A stretch of 64,000 nucleotides of DNA, taken from positions 1,533,001 to 1,597,000 of the forward strand of contig JAINUG010000026.1 in assembly GCA_029706075.1 (NCBI GenBank). Direction: 5' to 3'. The translations under genes were made by a program, and so were the position numbers. Below the pieces are notes generated by a model, which was not told where the DNA came from, ran no database searches, and saw only the letters and a list, made by a program, of their open reading frames with translations. Shown in pieces: positions 61,209 through 64,000 of this stretch; the first letter of the stretch is position 1, and every line of letters begins with the position of its first letter. Source of the DNA: Aldrovandia affinis. Its lineage: Eukaryota > Chordata > Actinopteri > Notacanthiformes > Halosauridae.

Positions 61209-63612
61209 GGCTTTCACTGCAACTCAGACAAAGATTCTCTATCACCCTTTCACCGCAACTCAGACACAGATTCACTATCACTATCACCCTTTCACTGCGA
61301 CACAGACACAGATTCACTATCACCCTTTCACTGTGACTCAGACACAAATTCTCTATCATTATCAGCTTGTCACTGCAACTGAGACACAGATTCACTATCA
61401 CTATCAGCCTTTCACTGCAACTTAGACAGATTCACTATCATTATCAGCTTTTCACTGTGACTGAGACAGATTCACTATTACTATCAGCCTTTCTCTGTGA
61501 CTCAGACACAGATTCGCTATCACCCTTTCACTGCAATTCAGACACATATTCATTATAAGCTTGTCACTGCAACTGGACACAGATTCACTATCACTATCAG
61601 CCTTTCACTGCAACTTAGACAGATTCACTATCATTATTAGCTTTTCACTGTGACTGAGACAGATGCACTATCACTATCAGCCTTTCTCTGTGACTCAAGT
61701 ACAGATTCACTATCACCCTTTCACTGCAATTCAGACACATATTCATTATCAGCTTTTCACTGCGACTGAGACACAGATTCACTATCACTATTAGCCTTGC
61801 ACTATGACTCAGACACAGATTCACTATCACCCTTTCACTGCAACAAATACACATATTCTCTATCAGCCTTTTGCTGTGACTCAGACACAGACGCTATCAT
61901 TATCAGCTTTTCACTGCAACTCAGACACAGATTCACTATCACTATCAGCCTTTCACTGTGACTTAGACAGATTCTCTATCATTAACAGCTTAACAGCTAA
62001 CAGCTCATTAACAGTCACAGAGTCACTATCACGATCAGTATTTCACTGTGACTCAGTCACAGAGTCACTATCACTATCAGCAGTTCACTGTGATTGAGAC
62101 ACAGATTCACTATCAGCCTTTCACTGCGACTTAGACAGATTCTCATTATCAGCTTTTCACTGCAAATGAGACACTGATTAACTATCACTATCAGCCTTTC
62201 ACTGAAACTGAGACACAGATTCTCTATCACTATCACCCTTTCACTGTGACTCAGTCACAGAGTCACTATTACTCTCACCCTTTCACTGTGACTCAGACAC
62301 ATATTCACTATCACTATCAGCCTTTCACTGCGACTCAAACAGAGGCTCACTATCACTATCACCCTTTCACTGTGACTCAGACACAAATTCTCTATCATTA
62401 TCAGCTTTTCACTGTGACTCAGACACAAATTCTCTATCATTATCAGCTTTTCACTGTAACTCAGACATATTCTCTATCATTATCAGCTTTTCACTGCAAC
62501 TCAGACACATATTCACTATCAGCCTTTCACTGCAACTCAGACACATACGCTATCATTATCAACTTTTCACTGTGACTCAGACACATACGCTATCATTATC
62601 AACTTTTCACTGTAACTCAGACACATACGCTATCATTATCAACTTTTCACTGTAACTCAGACACATACGCTATCATTATCAACTTTTCACTGTAACTCAG
62701 ACACATACGCTATCATTATCAACTTTTCACTGTAACTCAGACATATTCTCTATCATTATCAACTTTTCACTGTAACTCAGACATATTCTCTATCATTATC
62801 AACTTTTCACTGCAACTGAGACACAGATTCACTATCACTATCAGCCTTTCACTGCAACTGAGACACAGATTCACTATCACTATCAGCCTTTTACTGTGAC
62901 TCAGACACATATTCACTATCACCCTTTCACTGCAACTCAGACACAGACTATAAAACACTATTAGCTTTTCACTGCGACTCAGACAGATTTACTATAATTA
63001 TCAGCCTTTCATTGTGAATCAGTCACAGAGTCACTATCACTATCAGCATTTCACTGTGAGTCAGTCACAGAGTCACTATTACGATCAGCCTTTCACTGTG
63101 ACTAAGACAGAATCACTATCACGATCAGCAATTCACTGCAACTCAGATACATATTCATTATCACTATCAGCCTTTCACTGTGACACAGACACAGATTCTC
63201 TATCACTATCAGCCTTTCACTGTGACTCAGACACAGATTCTCTATCACTATCAGCCTTTTACTGTGACTCAGACACAGATTCTCTATCACTATCAGCCTT
63301 TCATTGTGAATCAGTCACAGAGTCACTATTACTCTCAGCATTTCACTGTGACTCAGACAGAGATTCACTATTATTATCAGCTTTTCACTGCGACTCAGAC
63401 ACAGATTCACTATCACTATCAGCCTTTCTCTGTGACTCAAACACAGATTCACTATCAGTGTTTCACTGAGACTCAGACACAGATTCACTATCAGCGTTTC
63501 ACTGAGACTCAGACACAGATTCACTATCAGCGTTTCACTGAGACTCAGACACAGATTCACTATCACTATCAGCCTTTCACTGCGACTCAGACACAGATTA
63601 TCAAACCCTATT
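61209..63612. repeat. 2.4-kb minisatellite in ncam2 intron
   Basis: About 60 copies of a basic unit of 30-42 bp. The core is 'cctttcactgtgactcagac' followed by 'acagatt' and one or two 'cactat' hexamers (36 or 42 bp). A 40-bp variant 'acatacgctatcattatcaa' plus 'cttttcactgtaactcag' is repeated nearly identically five times at 62540-62740. Unit lengths that are multiples of 3 keep long frames open on both strands (S-L-S-A-F-H-C-D type peptides); these are not genes. About 17 units contain the AP-1 heptamer TGACTCA/TGAGTCA by eye. Confidence 0.93.
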
Positions 63613-63614
63613 AA

Positions 63615-64000
63615 CACTAATAATAAATTAACACTGATGGTAATGTAGCCAGTCATTCACTATCACTATAAACCTTTTACTGAGTGTCCAACACTAATCC
63701 ATTCAAAGTAAAATCCAGATTAAACTGTATGCCTGCATCTCAGCCATTGACTCATGAATCAGCCTTTCATCTAATTTCAACACTGATGCAATACTGGGTG
63801 TGTACTGATGCAAGTTGCATGTGTTGTATAAATGGCAAGATAAGCAATGGCACACATCCCATGCACACATAGGCACACACATGCAGCTATAATGGTTAAA
63901 TCAATACTGTTGTTAATCTGAACATTACATGTAAAGAAAAGCTTTAATTGAAAACATCTAGGACAAACACATATGGCCAGTGAGGAATAACAATACATTG
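63615..64000. other. ncam2 intron sequence, no further exon
   Basis: One more degenerate minisatellite unit at about 63656-63684, then unique sequence. The preceding ncam2 exon is not seen before the right edge. Confidence 0.5.

Noticed and set aside
61156-63656. Long open frames on both strands with S-L-S-A-F-H-C-D or N-L-C-L-S-R-S-E-R repeats
   Set aside because: They result from a minisatellite whose unit lengths are mostly multiples of three; they occur on both strands inside an intron with no start context.

Overview
The window is ray-finned (teleost) fish genomic DNA. It is AT-rich and almost gene-free, with split splice-site-flanked exons and a very dense, mixed load of fish-type transposons: Tc1-like, hAT, DIRS-type, L2/CR1-, RTE- and Tx1/L1-like LINEs, and tRNA-derived SINEs whose tails match the local L2 tail. 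No bacterial-style operon, CRISPR array or intact rRNA/tRNA gene is present. The species cannot be named from sequence alone. || The only host gene I can support is at the right end, on the minus strand: the last two coding exons of a neural cell adhesion molecule gene (60671-60790 and 59655-59769). They join in phase across a GT-AG intron, and the encoded cytoplasmic tail is NCAM2-like rather than NCAM1-like. Its 3' UTR runs leftward from 59654. The intron upstream of these exons holds a 2.4-kb minisatellite (61209-63612), and a (GT)n tract sits where the polypyrimidine tract of the penultimate exon should be. The rest of ncam2 lies beyond the right edge. || Layout. 0-5.4 kb: mostly unannotated, with a LINE ORF1 (SGNH esterase) fragment plus LINE 3' end at 2.5-3.5 kb and a possible conserved non-coding block at 4.4-5.0 kb. 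5.5-12 kb: a hAT remnant, a rearranged L2 LINE with an internal inverted duplication, a decayed DIRS-type element, and microsatellites. 12.1-19.3 kb: a LINE with a C-terminal C2H2 finger, then a layered nest (a possible LTR split by a hAT, itself holding an RTE-like LINE and two Tc1-type insertions), then another Tc1 remnant. 21.2-23.1 kb: a minus-strand LINE. 26.3-31.8 kb: a Tc1-like element with DD36E spacing, a Tc1 remnant, and a Tx1/L1-like LINE split by a hAT that carries a foldback MITE. 32.8-41.5 kb: a coiled-coil pseudogene with a SINE in it, an L2 LINE with a second SINE, a LINE split by an LTR-type insertion, and an L2 fragment. 45.3-56.3 kb: foldback repeats, a solo-LTR candidate, Tc1/SINE/L2 pieces, a CGGBP1-like hAT, and a TIR element. 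56-64 kb: ncam2 3' region, exons and minisatellite. || No new functional system was found. The most useful signals are the AP-1-site-bearing minisatellite and (GT)n splice tract in ncam2, the datable nested insertions with target duplications, the SINE/LINE tail identity, and the unannotated homeobox-motif-rich blocks that may be regulatory.
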